From contig DDIE01000014.1 in NCBI GenBank assembly GCA_002338385.1, positions 39,414 to 59,475 of the forward strand: a DNA stretch of 20,062 nt, written 5' to 3'. The notes under the pieces are model-generated. The model saw only the letters and a program-made list of their open reading frames with translations, was not told the DNA's origin and did not search any database. The first letter of the stretch is position 1. Each line of letters begins with the position of its first letter. Source of the DNA: Proteobacteria bacterium UBA1858. GTDB lineage: Bacteria > Pseudomonadota > Gammaproteobacteria > UBA4575. The position numbers were made by a program, and so were the translations under genes. Below, piece after piece: positions 6,807 to 14,009 of the stretch.

Positions 6807-8483
6807 ATGAGCAAAAAACTAAGACCCCATTCCTCAATTGTTGTTGACGGCACAGAACGTGCTCCGAGTCGCGCCATGCTCCGTGCAGTCGGCTTCAAAG
6901 ACAGTGACTTCAAAAAACCTCAAATCGGCATCGCCTCAACCTGGAGCATGGTGACACCATGCAATATGCACATTAATACGCTGGCCGATAAAGCTGCGGC
7001 AGGCGCTGATGGTGCCGGCGGTAAAGGAGTCATCTTCAATACCATCACCATCTCTGATGGTATCTCGATGGGCTCGGAGGGGATGAAGTACTCCCTAGTA
7101 TCGCGTGAAGTGATTGCCGATTCGATTGAAACCGTCAGTGGCTGTGAAGGTTTTGACGGTCTGGTCGCCATTGGTGGCTGTGATAAGAATATGCCCGGTT
7201 GTCTGATTGGATTGGCCCGCCTCAACCGGCCTTCCGTGTTCGTTTATGGCGGCACCATCATGCCCGGTGTACATAAAGGGACTAAAGTTGATGTGGTTTC
7301 GGTGTTTGAGGCCGTGGGTCAGCATGCTAAAAAAGAAATCAATAGCGCAGAACTTAAGCAAATTGAGTCCAGCGCGATTCCCGGCGCCGGATCATGTGGC
7401 GGCATGTATACCGCAAATACTATGGCCTCTGCGATTGAGGCATTAGGTATGAGTTTACCTGGTAGCTCAGCCCAGGCCGCTATTTCCAAGTCGAAAGAAA
7501 CAGACTGCCGGAATGCCGGTAAAGCAGTACTCAATCTACTCAAGAAAAATATTCGACCCAGTGACATCATGACGCGCAAAGCTTTTCTTAATGCCATTGC
7601 CGTGATTACCGCACTCGGCGGATCTACCAATGCGGTCTTACATCTACTCGCCATGGCGCACGCCATTAACGTTAAATTGAGTATTGATGACTTCACTCGG
7701 ATAGGTAAAAAAGTACCGGTACTGGCCGATTTGCGTCCCAGCGGTAAATTCATGATGTCAGAATTGATTGCCATCGGCGGCATCCAGCCACTCATGAAGA
7801 TGTTACTGGATAAAGGACTGCTCTATGGTGAGTGCATGACAGTGACCGGCAAAACCTTGGCCAGCAATCTGAAAAGTGTCAAAGCGTATCCGGCACGCCA
7901 AAAAATTATCCGCAGCTTCGCCGATCCGATTAAAAAAGATGGCCATCTGGTCATTTTATACGGCAATCTCGCGCCAGAGGGTGCCGTTGCGAAAATCTCA
8001 GGTAAAGAGGGTTTATCGTTCACCGGCAAGGCGAAAGTATTCGCCTCAGAAGAGGCCGCATTAAAGAAAATCCTAGATGGTGGCATCAAGTCAGGCGACG
8101 TCATTGTGATTCGCTATGAGGGCCCGGTTGGTGGCCCAGGCATGCGTGAAATGCTATCACCGACCTCCGCAATTATGGGTAAAGGCCTAGGTAAAGAGGT
8201 GGCCTTGATTACCGATGGTCGTTTTTCTGGCGGCAGCCATGGCTTCGTCGTCGGCCATATCACCCCAGAGGCAGCCGTTGGTGGTCCACTGGCGCTGGTA
8301 AAAAATGGTGATCGCATCACGCTCGACGCAGAGCAGCGCGAAATGAATCTGCATGTGTCTAAAAGTGAGCTCAATAAACGCAGAAAAGCCTGGCGAGCGC
8401 CCACCCAAAAATATAAGCGCGGTGTGTTAGCAAAATATGCCAAGCAAGTCAGCTCTGCCTCGACCGGCGCTGTCACAGACTAA
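6807..8483 (+). CDS. ilvD: Dihydroxy-acid dehydratase
   Basis: Iron-sulfur enzyme of branched-chain amino acid synthesis; it dehydrates 2,3-dihydroxy-isovalerate and 2,3-dihydroxy-3-methylvalerate to the 2-keto acids for valine, leucine and isoleucine. Three conserved cysteines that hold the cluster are present: Cys52 (VTPCNMH), Cys125 (GGCDKNMPG) and Cys197 (GAGSCGGMYTANTM). The C-terminal signature ITDGRFSGGSHG is also intact. I chose the ATG at 6807 (558 aa), not the in-frame TTG at 6795, because MSKKLRPHSS aligns with the normal IlvD start; no strong ribosome binding site is visible. It sits alone between can and the C1 genes, 78 bases in front of the candidate promoter spacer. A related sugar-acid dehydratase (Edd-like) is unlikely given the fit along the full length. 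Confidence 0.93.
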   Translation: MSKKLRPHSSIVVDGTERAPSRAMLRAVGFKDSDFKKPQIGIASTWSMVTPCNMHINTLADKAAAGADGAGGKGVIFNTITISDGISMGSEGMKYSLVSREVIADSIETVSGCEGFDGLVAIGGCDKNMPGCLIGLARLNRPSVFVYGGTIMPGVHKGTKVDVVSVFEAVGQHAKKEINSAELKQIESSAIPGAGSCGGMYTANTMASAIEALGMSLPGSSAQAAISKSKETDCRNAGKAVLNLLKKNIRPSDIMTRKAFLNAIAVITALGGSTNAVLHLLAMAHAINVKLSIDDFTRIGKKVPVLADLRPSGKFMMSELIAIGGIQPLMKMLLDKGLLYGECMTVTGKTLASNLKSVKAYPARQKIIRSFADPIKKDGHLVILYGNLAPEGAVAKISGKEGLSFTGKAKVFASEEAALKKILDGGIKSGDVIVIRYEGPVGGPGMREMLSPTSAIMGKGLGKEVALITDGRFSGGSHGFVVGHITPEAAVGGPLALVKNGDRITLDAEQREMNLHVSKSELNKRRKAWRAPTQKYKRGVLAKYAKQVSSASTGAVTD

Positions 8484-8539
8484 ATAAGCATCCCAGCAAG
8501 GACGTTACACCTATATCGGGCGAATATCGTGAAAATTCG

Positions 8540-8568
8540 TTGGCACTAAGGAAGGAATAGTTTACGAT
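8540..8568 (+). promoter_or_regulatory. Candidate sigma-70 promoter for the formyl-folate block
   Basis: TTGGCA at 8540-8545 (five of six to the -35 consensus) is followed after exactly 17 bases by TACGAT at 8563-8568 (four of six to -10). Transcription would begin near 8575 and give a leader of about 78 bases ending in AAGGAG, eight to nine bases before the ATG at 8653. A short inverted repeat, CGAAT/ATTCG at 8521-8525 and 8535-8539, touches the -35 and could be an operator. Found by eye. Confidence 0.4.
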
Positions 8569-8652
8569 TTATCCCGATTTTATGTGCAGACACAAGGTTG
8601 CCACGAAACTTGGCCTGTAACTAAGCAAAACTCAATAATAAGGAGCAGTTGA

Positions 8653-9285
8653 ATGTCACTGACACCAGAAGAACTAGAAGCCATCATGGAGCGCAAAAAC
8701 AAAATGCGTCGTGAAGCCTATGACCGTCGTAATGCGCAAGAAAACAAAGATGAGATTAGTGCCAAAGCGGTTGAGCTTTTCATGGCCCTACCTGAATATC
8801 AAAATGCGCACACGGTAATGTGGTACATCGATTGCCGCTCAGAATTACGCACTAAACCAGAGTTGCTGGCTGAAGTCGCCAAAGGCGAGAAAAAAATTAT
8901 CGTTCCTTATTGCACAGAAGACGAAAATGGCGACAATAAATTAGGCCTGTGGTGGATGGAGAGTCTGGAAGAAATGGTCGTTGGTAAGTGGAATATTCTT
9001 GAGCCACCCAAAGAAATGTGGGGCAATCCAGCGAAAGAAGTTGAGCCACAGGATCTTGATCTTGTAATGGTTCCTGGTGTTGGTTTCGACCGTGACGGTG
9101 GACGTATGGGTAATGGTCAGGGCTATTATGACCGTCTTTTGGAAAAGGTTCGCCCAGATGCACCACTTATTGCGCTGGGCTATGAATCACAATTATTCGA
9201 CAACGTATTAGTGGCACCACATGATGTCTACATGGACAAAGTAGTGACTGAGGCTGCTGTCTACGAAGGAAGGGGACGCGACTAA
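8653..9285 (+). CDS. 5-formyltetrahydrofolate cyclo-ligase family protein
   Basis: Member of the 5-FCL family, which uses ATP to close 5-formyl-THF to 5,10-methenyl-THF. The 210-aa protein has the basic N-terminal helix (KNKMRREAYDRR) that contacts ATP in the family. Its C-terminal signature VPGVGFDRDGGRMGNGQGYY is followed by DR and then HDVYMDKVVTE. AAGGAG precedes the ATG. The stop and the next ATG share a base (TAATG), so it is coupled to the Ftr-like gene. In most bacteria this gene is a single housekeeping repair gene; its place at the head of a C1 operon suggests a catabolic or assimilatory role. In the proposed route it would convert 5-formyl-THF made by the neighbour to methenyl-THF for FolD. 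Family membership is clear; the substrate (THF or a methanopterin) is not decided by the sequence. Confidence 0.85.
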   Translation: MSLTPEELEAIMERKNKMRREAYDRRNAQENKDEISAKAVELFMALPEYQNAHTVMWYIDCRSELRTKPELLAEVAKGEKKIIVPYCTEDENGDNKLGLWWMESLEEMVVGKWNILEPPKEMWGNPAKEVEPQDLDLVMVPGVGFDRDGGRMGNGQGYYDRLLEKVRPDAPLIALGYESQLFDNVLVAPHDVYMDKVVTEAAVYEGRGRD

Positions 9286-10208
9286 TGACTGCCATAATTG
9301 ATGATACTTATGCGGAAGCATTTAAGAGTCTCTACGTTGAGTTCCTGATCACAGCAAGAGACCGCAAATGGGTTGATCATGCCGTCAATGCCGCCACCGG
9401 TAACGGCTCCAGCTCAATACTATGCGATTGTGAGGCCGGCATGGATCGTTATGTAGGCCCAGGTGGAGACGAAAGTTTTGTCACCCCAGATGGTCGCCCT
9501 GGCGCGATTGTGCAATTACACATCCCACGTTTTCGCAAAGATCGAAATGAAGCACTGGAGCGCTCAGCACTTGTGCGTATCAGTCAAAACGTTATGACCT
9601 GCCCAACCGCCTCTTGCTTTAACTTGATTGATTCTGAGGAGTATTTCCATATGGGTCGTAAGGTGGCTTACTTCGGCAATGGCTATCAAAAGCGCATTGA
9701 GCGTTATGGACGCAAGATGTGGTGGATCCCAATTTTAGGTGGTGAATTCGTACTCGATCGTCGTCTTGGTCGCGCGGATGGCCTGATGGGTGGCAACCTG
9801 TGGTTCTTCGGCAAAGATACCGACTCGGCGCTGGCTGCTGCGGAAAAAGGCTGCGAGGCCATCTTACCAGTGGATGGTGTCATTACCACTTTCCCAGGCG
9901 GTATCGCGGGCAGCGGCTCAAAAGCAGGTAGTGATTACGATTTCACGATCGCCAGTACTTACGAGAAATTCTGTCCGTTACTGCAAGATGACCCTACGGT
10001 CGAGCATGGACTGCCAGAGGGCGTCAATTCTGTGATGGAGATTATCATGAATGGACGCGACATGGATTGCATCATCAAAGCAACCCAGGCAGCAATCAAT
10101 GCCTCCAAAGATACCGAGGGTTTAATGATGATTTCAGCGGGTAACTACAATGGGCGTTTGGGCAAGAGCTTCATCTATCTGCACCCCGACAAGCAGCCGT
10201 CTGATTAA
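9285..10208 (+). CDS. Ftr/FhcD-like formyltransferase (formylmethanofuran:H4MPT family)
   Basis: Full-length homologue (307 aa) of the enzyme that moves a formyl group between methanofuran and N5 of tetrahydromethanopterin in methanogens and in the FhcD subunit of methylotrophs. Matching blocks in order are IDDTYAEAF (5-13), CEAGMDR (49-55), TPDGRPG (67-73), NVMTCPTAS (102-110), YFGNGYQ (129-135), IPILGGEFV (148-156), GGNLWF (169-174), FPGGIAGSGSK (203-213), ASTYEKFCP (223-231), LPEGVNSVMEIIMNG (243-257) and ISAGNYNGRLG (283-293). Both N- and C-terminal lobes of Ftr are therefore present. The fhcA, fhcB and fhcC partners are not in the window; the neighbours are instead folate genes (5-FCL, folD). 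This context suggests that the acceptor could be THF, with 5-formyl-THF as product, but that is inference. An ordinary Ftr role with H4MPT genes elsewhere remains possible. Confidence 0.85.
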   Translation: MTAIIDDTYAEAFKSLYVEFLITARDRKWVDHAVNAATGNGSSSILCDCEAGMDRYVGPGGDESFVTPDGRPGAIVQLHIPRFRKDRNEALERSALVRISQNVMTCPTASCFNLIDSEEYFHMGRKVAYFGNGYQKRIERYGRKMWWIPILGGEFVLDRRLGRADGLMGGNLWFFGKDTDSALAAAEKGCEAILPVDGVITTFPGGIAGSGSKAGSDYDFTIASTYEKFCPLLQDDPTVEHGLPEGVNSVMEIIMNGRDMDCIIKATQAAINASKDTEGLMMISAGNYNGRLGKSFIYLHPDKQPSD

Positions 10209-10218
10209 GCATTAGTCG

Positions 10219-10249
10219 GCACTGGCGTAGTCATCCTCTGCGCCAGTGT
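10219..10249 (+). terminator. Hairpin between the Ftr-like gene and folD
   Basis: CACTGGCG at 10220-10227 pairs with CGCCAGTG at 10241-10248. A G-U, an A-U and a G-C pair extend the stem inward to leave a seven-base loop. Only three T follow, so termination would be weak. It lies 11 bases after the Ftr-like stop and 38 before folD, so it may attenuate transcription into folD or protect the upstream mRNA. Confidence 0.5.
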
Positions 10250-10286
10250 TTACCCAACAAACACCTTTCACCAGGGAGATGGTATT

Positions 10287-11144
10287 TTGATTATAGATGG
10301 GAAAAAAGTGGCCATTGAGATGCGCAAGCGTATCAAAAGCCAACTTGAGCAGTTCCCAGATATTCACATCACTCTCGCCACAGTCCTAGTTGGTGAAAAT
10401 CCTGCCAGTCAGCTTTATGTTGGCAAAAAACATAAAGAAGCCCATGCGGCAGGAATGCAATCCAAACACGTGCAACTGGCTGCCAGCATCAGCCAACAAC
10501 AGCTGGAAGCTGAAATTGACGCCCTCGCAGCGGATCCACAGGTGCATGCCATTCTGGTGCAACTGCCTCTGCCCGAACATATTAATAAACAAGCAATCAT
10601 CGAGAGAATACCCGCCAGTAAAGATGTGGACGGACTCGGTGCGGTCAATATGGGCAAACTGTTGCAGGGCAACAAACAAATGGTGCCATGCACTCCGCTG
10701 GGGGTCATGAAACTCATTCAGGCGTATGCCATCCCTACGCGTGGACGGCATGCGGTAGTGGTTGGGCGCTCATCTCTGGTGGGCCTACCACAGAGTCTGT
10801 TGTTGGCAGAAAAAGGTATTGATGCGACAGTCACGCTGGCACACTCACGCACAGAAGATTTAGCCGCGGTTTGCAGAAGCGCTGATATCCTGATCAGTGC
10901 CGTGGGCTCGCCACATATTATTACCCGTGATTTTGTTAAACCAGAGGCCATGGTGTTTGATGTTGGTGTGACACGCCAACAAGGTCGCATTATCGGTGAC
11001 GTGGATTTCGACAACGTGGAACCGATTGTCGCTGGGGTAACGCCCATGCCTGGTGGTACTGGCCCTATGACCGTCGCCTGTTTACTGGAAAACACCCTAC
11101 TTGCCGCACGCTTGCAGCACGCCATTCCAAAGGCACAACAATAA
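10287..11144 (+). CDS. folD: Bifunctional methylene-THF dehydrogenase / methenyl-THF cyclohydrolase
   Basis: Interconverts 5,10-methylene-THF, 5,10-methenyl-THF and 10-formyl-THF, usually with NADP. The 285-aa sequence has the catalytic set: Tyr44, Lys48 and Lys50 (LYVGKKHKEA), Gln92 (VQLPLPEH), and Asp113/Asp115 (SKDVDGLGAVN). The substrate loop PCTPLGVM and the nucleotide-binding motif VVGRSSLVGLP are intact, as is PMPGGTGPMT near the end. The start is a TTG at 10287 (MIIDGKKVA), supported by AGGGAGA about ten bases upstream. In well-studied serine-cycle methylotrophs this step is done by MtdA and Fch; neither is seen here, so FolD probably supplies methylene-THF for serine hydroxymethyltransferase. 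It is in line with the 5-FCL and Ftr-like genes, from which a hairpin separates it. Confidence 0.93.
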   Translation: MIIDGKKVAIEMRKRIKSQLEQFPDIHITLATVLVGENPASQLYVGKKHKEAHAAGMQSKHVQLAASISQQQLEAEIDALAADPQVHAILVQLPLPEHINKQAIIERIPASKDVDGLGAVNMGKLLQGNKQMVPCTPLGVMKLIQAYAIPTRGRHAVVVGRSSLVGLPQSLLLAEKGIDATVTLAHSRTEDLAAVCRSADILISAVGSPHIITRDFVKPEAMVFDVGVTRQQGRIIGDVDFDNVEPIVAGVTPMPGGTGPMTVACLLENTLLAARLQHAIPKAQQ

Positions 11145-11400
11145 GCTTGGGTTTAAGCCAAAAACAGCTAGAATGCCTGCTTATGCTTGAGGCTATAGTG
11201 GCCTTGTGGCATTATTGCGGACTTTTCGGGCGCTGTTGAAAAATTGCGCATAAGACTGTTTTTCAAGAGCGCATTCATTTAATCGATGTGACTGTGTCTC
11301 CAAGCATTATCGAAAAAACCAAAATCTCGGAGCTTGACTAACACTAATCATCATAGACAAGCTCGAAAAAACTTTAACTCACTTTTAAAAGGTAACTACT

Positions 11401-12681
11401 ATGCCTGGTCAAAAACTCGCTTTCCCTGGTAGAAATTATTTGTTCGCTCCAGGACCCACTCACATTCCGAATGAAGTAATGAATGCCATGGTCGTACCAC
11501 AAGAAGACCATCGCGCGCCTGATCTCCCAGAATTGGTCCTGCCATTACTTAAAGATCTCAATAAAGTATTCGGAACTAAAAAAGGTCAAAGCTTTATTTT
11601 CCCTGCAACCGGTACCGCGGGCTGGGAGATTGCACTAGCCAATACTTTGTCACCAGGCGACAAAATTCTTACCTCGCGTTTCGGTCAGTTCAGCCATCTG
11701 TGGTATGACCTTGCCAAACGTATCGGCATTGAAGTCGAGCTGGTAGACGTCACATGGGGTCAAGGTGTTCCAGTTGCAGAATTCAAAAAGATTCTGCGGG
11801 CAGATAAAGAGCACAAGATTAAAGCAGTTGTAGCCTGTCATAACGAAACCGCGACCGGTGTAATGAGTGATATGGGCGCCCTCGGCAAAGCGATCAAAGA
11901 TGTTAAGCATCCAGCACTCTACATGGTTGATGGCGTGAGCTCGATTGCCAGTGTTAATTTCCAGATGGATGAATGGGGTGTGGACGTCGCTGTGAGTGGT
12001 TCGCAGAAAGGCTTCATGCTACCCGCTGGTATGGCACTGATCTGTTTCAGTCAAAAAGCACTTGCGGCACGAAAAACTGCTGAGTGTCCTCGTTGTTTCC
12101 TTGATATCCAAGATCATATCAACACCAACAAAGACGGTTTTTTCCCTTACACACCATCAGTTCCTATGCTCCGCGGCCTGCGTGCAGCCCTTGATCTGCT
12201 ATTTGATGAAGGTCTGGAAAACGTCTACGCACGTCACCACCGGTTAGCCGAAGGTGTGCGCAGAGCAGTTAAAGCATGGGGCTTGAAGCCATGTGCAGCG
12301 GCACCAAAATGGTACTCAGATACAGTGACTGCAATCCTTGCACCACCCAGCGTGAATGCGGCAGAAGTCATTCATATTGCTTATCACCGTTACAACATCT
12401 CATTAGGTGCAGGCTTATCCCAAGTCGCGGGTAAGGTCTTCCGTATTGGTCACCTAGGCGACAACAGCGATGTACGCATGATGGCCGCCTTAGGCGGTGT
12501 TGAAATGGCTATGCGTGATGCAGGTATTCGTATCAAACCAGGCAGCGGTGTTGGTGCTGCAGTTGAGTACTATCGTTCAACTGCGAAAAAAGACATCCCG
12601 GCCTTTAAAGCTCCAGGTGCAGCGGCTCCTAAAACACGTGCAAAAAGAAAGACTGCGACGCGTAAAAAAACAGCCAAGTAA
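11401..12681 (+). CDS. sgaA: Serine-glyoxylate aminotransferase with basic C-terminal tail
   Basis: PLP enzyme that converts serine and glyoxylate to hydroxypyruvate and glycine, a central serine-cycle step. The PLP lysine is Lys203 in SGSQKGFMLPAG; the PLP-contacting aspartate region is YMVDGVSS (174-181), and the N-terminal FAPGPTHIP is typical of this class V group. The ATG at 11401 follows AAAGG. At 426 aa it is about 25 residues longer than I expect for the family. The surplus is a tail from about residue 403 with ten Lys/Arg and no acidic residue, ending APKTRAKRKTATRKKTAK, like a histone H1-type or SWI-less nucleic-acid-binding tail. The next gene, mclA, follows after 15 bases. Alanine-glyoxylate aminotransferase is the near alternative, but the context decides for SGAT. 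Confidence 0.92.
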   Translation: MPGQKLAFPGRNYLFAPGPTHIPNEVMNAMVVPQEDHRAPDLPELVLPLLKDLNKVFGTKKGQSFIFPATGTAGWEIALANTLSPGDKILTSRFGQFSHLWYDLAKRIGIEVELVDVTWGQGVPVAEFKKILRADKEHKIKAVVACHNETATGVMSDMGALGKAIKDVKHPALYMVDGVSSIASVNFQMDEWGVDVAVSGSQKGFMLPAGMALICFSQKALAARKTAECPRCFLDIQDHINTNKDGFFPYTPSVPMLRGLRAALDLLFDEGLENVYARHHRLAEGVRRAVKAWGLKPCAAAPKWYSDTVTAILAPPSVNAAEVIHIAYHRYNISLGAGLSQVAGKVFRIGHLGDNSDVRMMAALGGVEMAMRDAGIRIKPGSGVGAAVEYYRSTAKKDIPAFKAPGAAAPKTRAKRKTATRKKTAK

Positions 12682-12696
12682 CCAGGAAATAATATT

Positions 12697-13644
12697 ATGA
12701 GCTTTACGCAATATAAACCGGCCCAATTACGGGTACAGCGGTGCGAACTCGCTGTACCTGGATCTAACCCTAAGATGATTGAAAAGGCAGCCGATAGTGC
12801 TGCCGATTACGTGTTTTTGGATTTGGAAGACGCAGTCGCTCCTGATGACAAGTTACAGGCACGTAAAAATGTAATTCAGGCACTGAATGACATCGACTGG
12901 GCGGGCAAAGGCAAAACGGTATCCATCCGCATCAATGGTCTGGATACTCATTACATGTATCGCGATGTGGTCGATGTTGTTGAGCAAGCTGGCAATAAGC
13001 TCGATACCATTCTGATTCCTAAGGTGGGCAATAGCGCTGATGTTTACATGGTCGATGCTATGGTGACTCAGATTGAGGAAGCCAAAGGTTATACCAACAA
13101 AATTGGTATCGAGGCATTGATCGAAACGGCACTTGGGATGGCGAATGTTGAAGCCATCGCCACTGCCAGTCCGCGCATGGAAGCGATGCACTTCGGGGTA
13201 GCCGATTACGCCGCAAGCAATCGCGCACGTACGGTCAATATTGGTGGGCTTAATCCCGATTATCCTGGTGATCAGTGGCATCATGCGATATCGCGCATGA
13301 CGGTCGCCTGCCGTGCCTATGGCTTACGTCCAATTGATGGGCCATTTGGTGATTTCAATGATCCGGACGGCTTCCTGCTGGCCGCGCGTCGTGGCGCAGC
13401 ACTGGGTATCGAAGGTAAATGGGCCATCCATCCCTCGCAAATTGAACTCGCTAACCAAGTATTTACCCCCCCTGAGGCGGAAGTGTCTAAAGCGCATCGA
13501 ATTTTAGAAGAACTCGAAAAAGCCGCTCAAGAAGGTCGGGGTGCAGCTTCTTTGGACGGCAAGATGATTGATGCAGCATCCGCAAGAATGGCCGAAAATG
13601 TGGTGCGCGCAGCGGCCGCGATTGCAGCGAAAAGCACGTCCTAA
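12697..13644 (+). CDS. mclA: Malyl-CoA lyase
   Basis: Splits malyl-CoA to acetyl-CoA and glyoxylate, releasing the net product of the serine cycle and regenerating the glyoxylate that SGAT needs. The 315-aa protein belongs to the HpcH/HpaI-like CitE family. Visible residues are the Mg2+ and CoA set: Arg78 (SIRINGLDT), Glu143 (EALIETALG) and Asp170 (HFGVADYAAS), with FLDLEDAVAPDDK near 40-52 and GKWAIHPSQIE near the end. AGGAAA precedes the ATG. It is cotranscribed with sgaA (15-base gap) and followed by a strong terminator. Methylobacterium MclA is about 324 aa, so it is complete. Citramalyl-CoA or methylmalyl-CoA activity may also occur, as in some relatives. Confidence 0.9.
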   Translation: MSFTQYKPAQLRVQRCELAVPGSNPKMIEKAADSAADYVFLDLEDAVAPDDKLQARKNVIQALNDIDWAGKGKTVSIRINGLDTHYMYRDVVDVVEQAGNKLDTILIPKVGNSADVYMVDAMVTQIEEAKGYTNKIGIEALIETALGMANVEAIATASPRMEAMHFGVADYAASNRARTVNIGGLNPDYPGDQWHHAISRMTVACRAYGLRPIDGPFGDFNDPDGFLLAARRGAALGIEGKWAIHPSQIELANQVFTPPEAEVSKAHRILEELEKAAQEGRGAASLDGKMIDAASARMAENVVRAAAAIAAKSTS

Positions 13645-13680
13645 CTAAGCGCCCGTATGGCGCTCGCTAAAGTCCATTCT

Positions 13681-13715
13681 AGGCCACTTAAGTGCAAACT
13701 TAAGTGGCCTTTTTA
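13681..13715 (+). terminator. Strong Rho-independent terminator after mclA
   Basis: AGGCCACTTAAGT (13681-13693) and ACTTAAGTGGCCT (13698-13710) form a perfect 13-bp stem with a GCAA tetraloop, followed by TTTTT. It ends the sgaA-mclA unit 36 bases after the mclA stop and so separates it from mtkA. Confidence 0.95.
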
Positions 13716-14009
13716 ATGGGCATGGGCAGGCGCGTGACAGATTGAACAAAAAATAAGCAGTAATCTATTTTTTTCAAGGTTTTCAAACACATTTCGTCTC
13801 ATATCCGTATTTTCCACAATACATTGCTTGCGTTCATGCAGCAGGAACCCATAAAATGAGCCTATAATATAATAATAACCACACATTTATTACGTCTTTT
13901 ATCACCCACGGTGTTTAATAAATTGTTGGAGTAACTAATTTACTCGCACGCAGTGTATTAATTGCGGGCGTCTCTTTTTTTTTTAATTTTTTCAATATGG
14001 GAGGATGCT
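13716..14009 (+). promoter_or_regulatory. mtkA upstream region with AT-rich promoter and possible leader attenuator
   Basis: This AT-rich stretch must carry the promoter for mtkA-mtkB-hprA, since a strong terminator precedes it. A perfect TATAAT lies at 13863-13868 with no good -35 at the right distance. A second candidate is TTGAAC (13742-13747) with TATTTT (13766-13771), 18 bases apart. CGCACGC (13945-13951) pairs with GCGGGCG (13964-13970) with one A-G mismatch and is followed by CTC and ten T (13975-13984). That is terminator-like and lies only 25 bases before mtkA, so it may attenuate. A small hairpin, GAGTAA/TTACTC (13929-13934, 13940-13945), abuts it. GGGAGG at 13999-14004 is the mtkA ribosome binding site. 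No coding sequence is seen. Confidence 0.5.

Noticed and set aside
7319..8476. Antisense open frames across ilvD
   Set aside because: No family features, and the sense strand is a full-length conserved dehydratase.
11236..11266. Inverted repeat TTGAAAAA/TTTTTCAA in the folD-sgaA gap as a terminator
   Set aside because: The stem is only A-T rich with a 15-base loop and is not followed by a T run, so it is too weak to call.
13962..14009. A hydrophobic N-terminal extension of MtkA that looks like a signal segment
   Set aside because: It is produced by translating the poly-T run; GGGAGG and the GTG at 14010 give the normal family N-terminus for a cytoplasmic enzyme.
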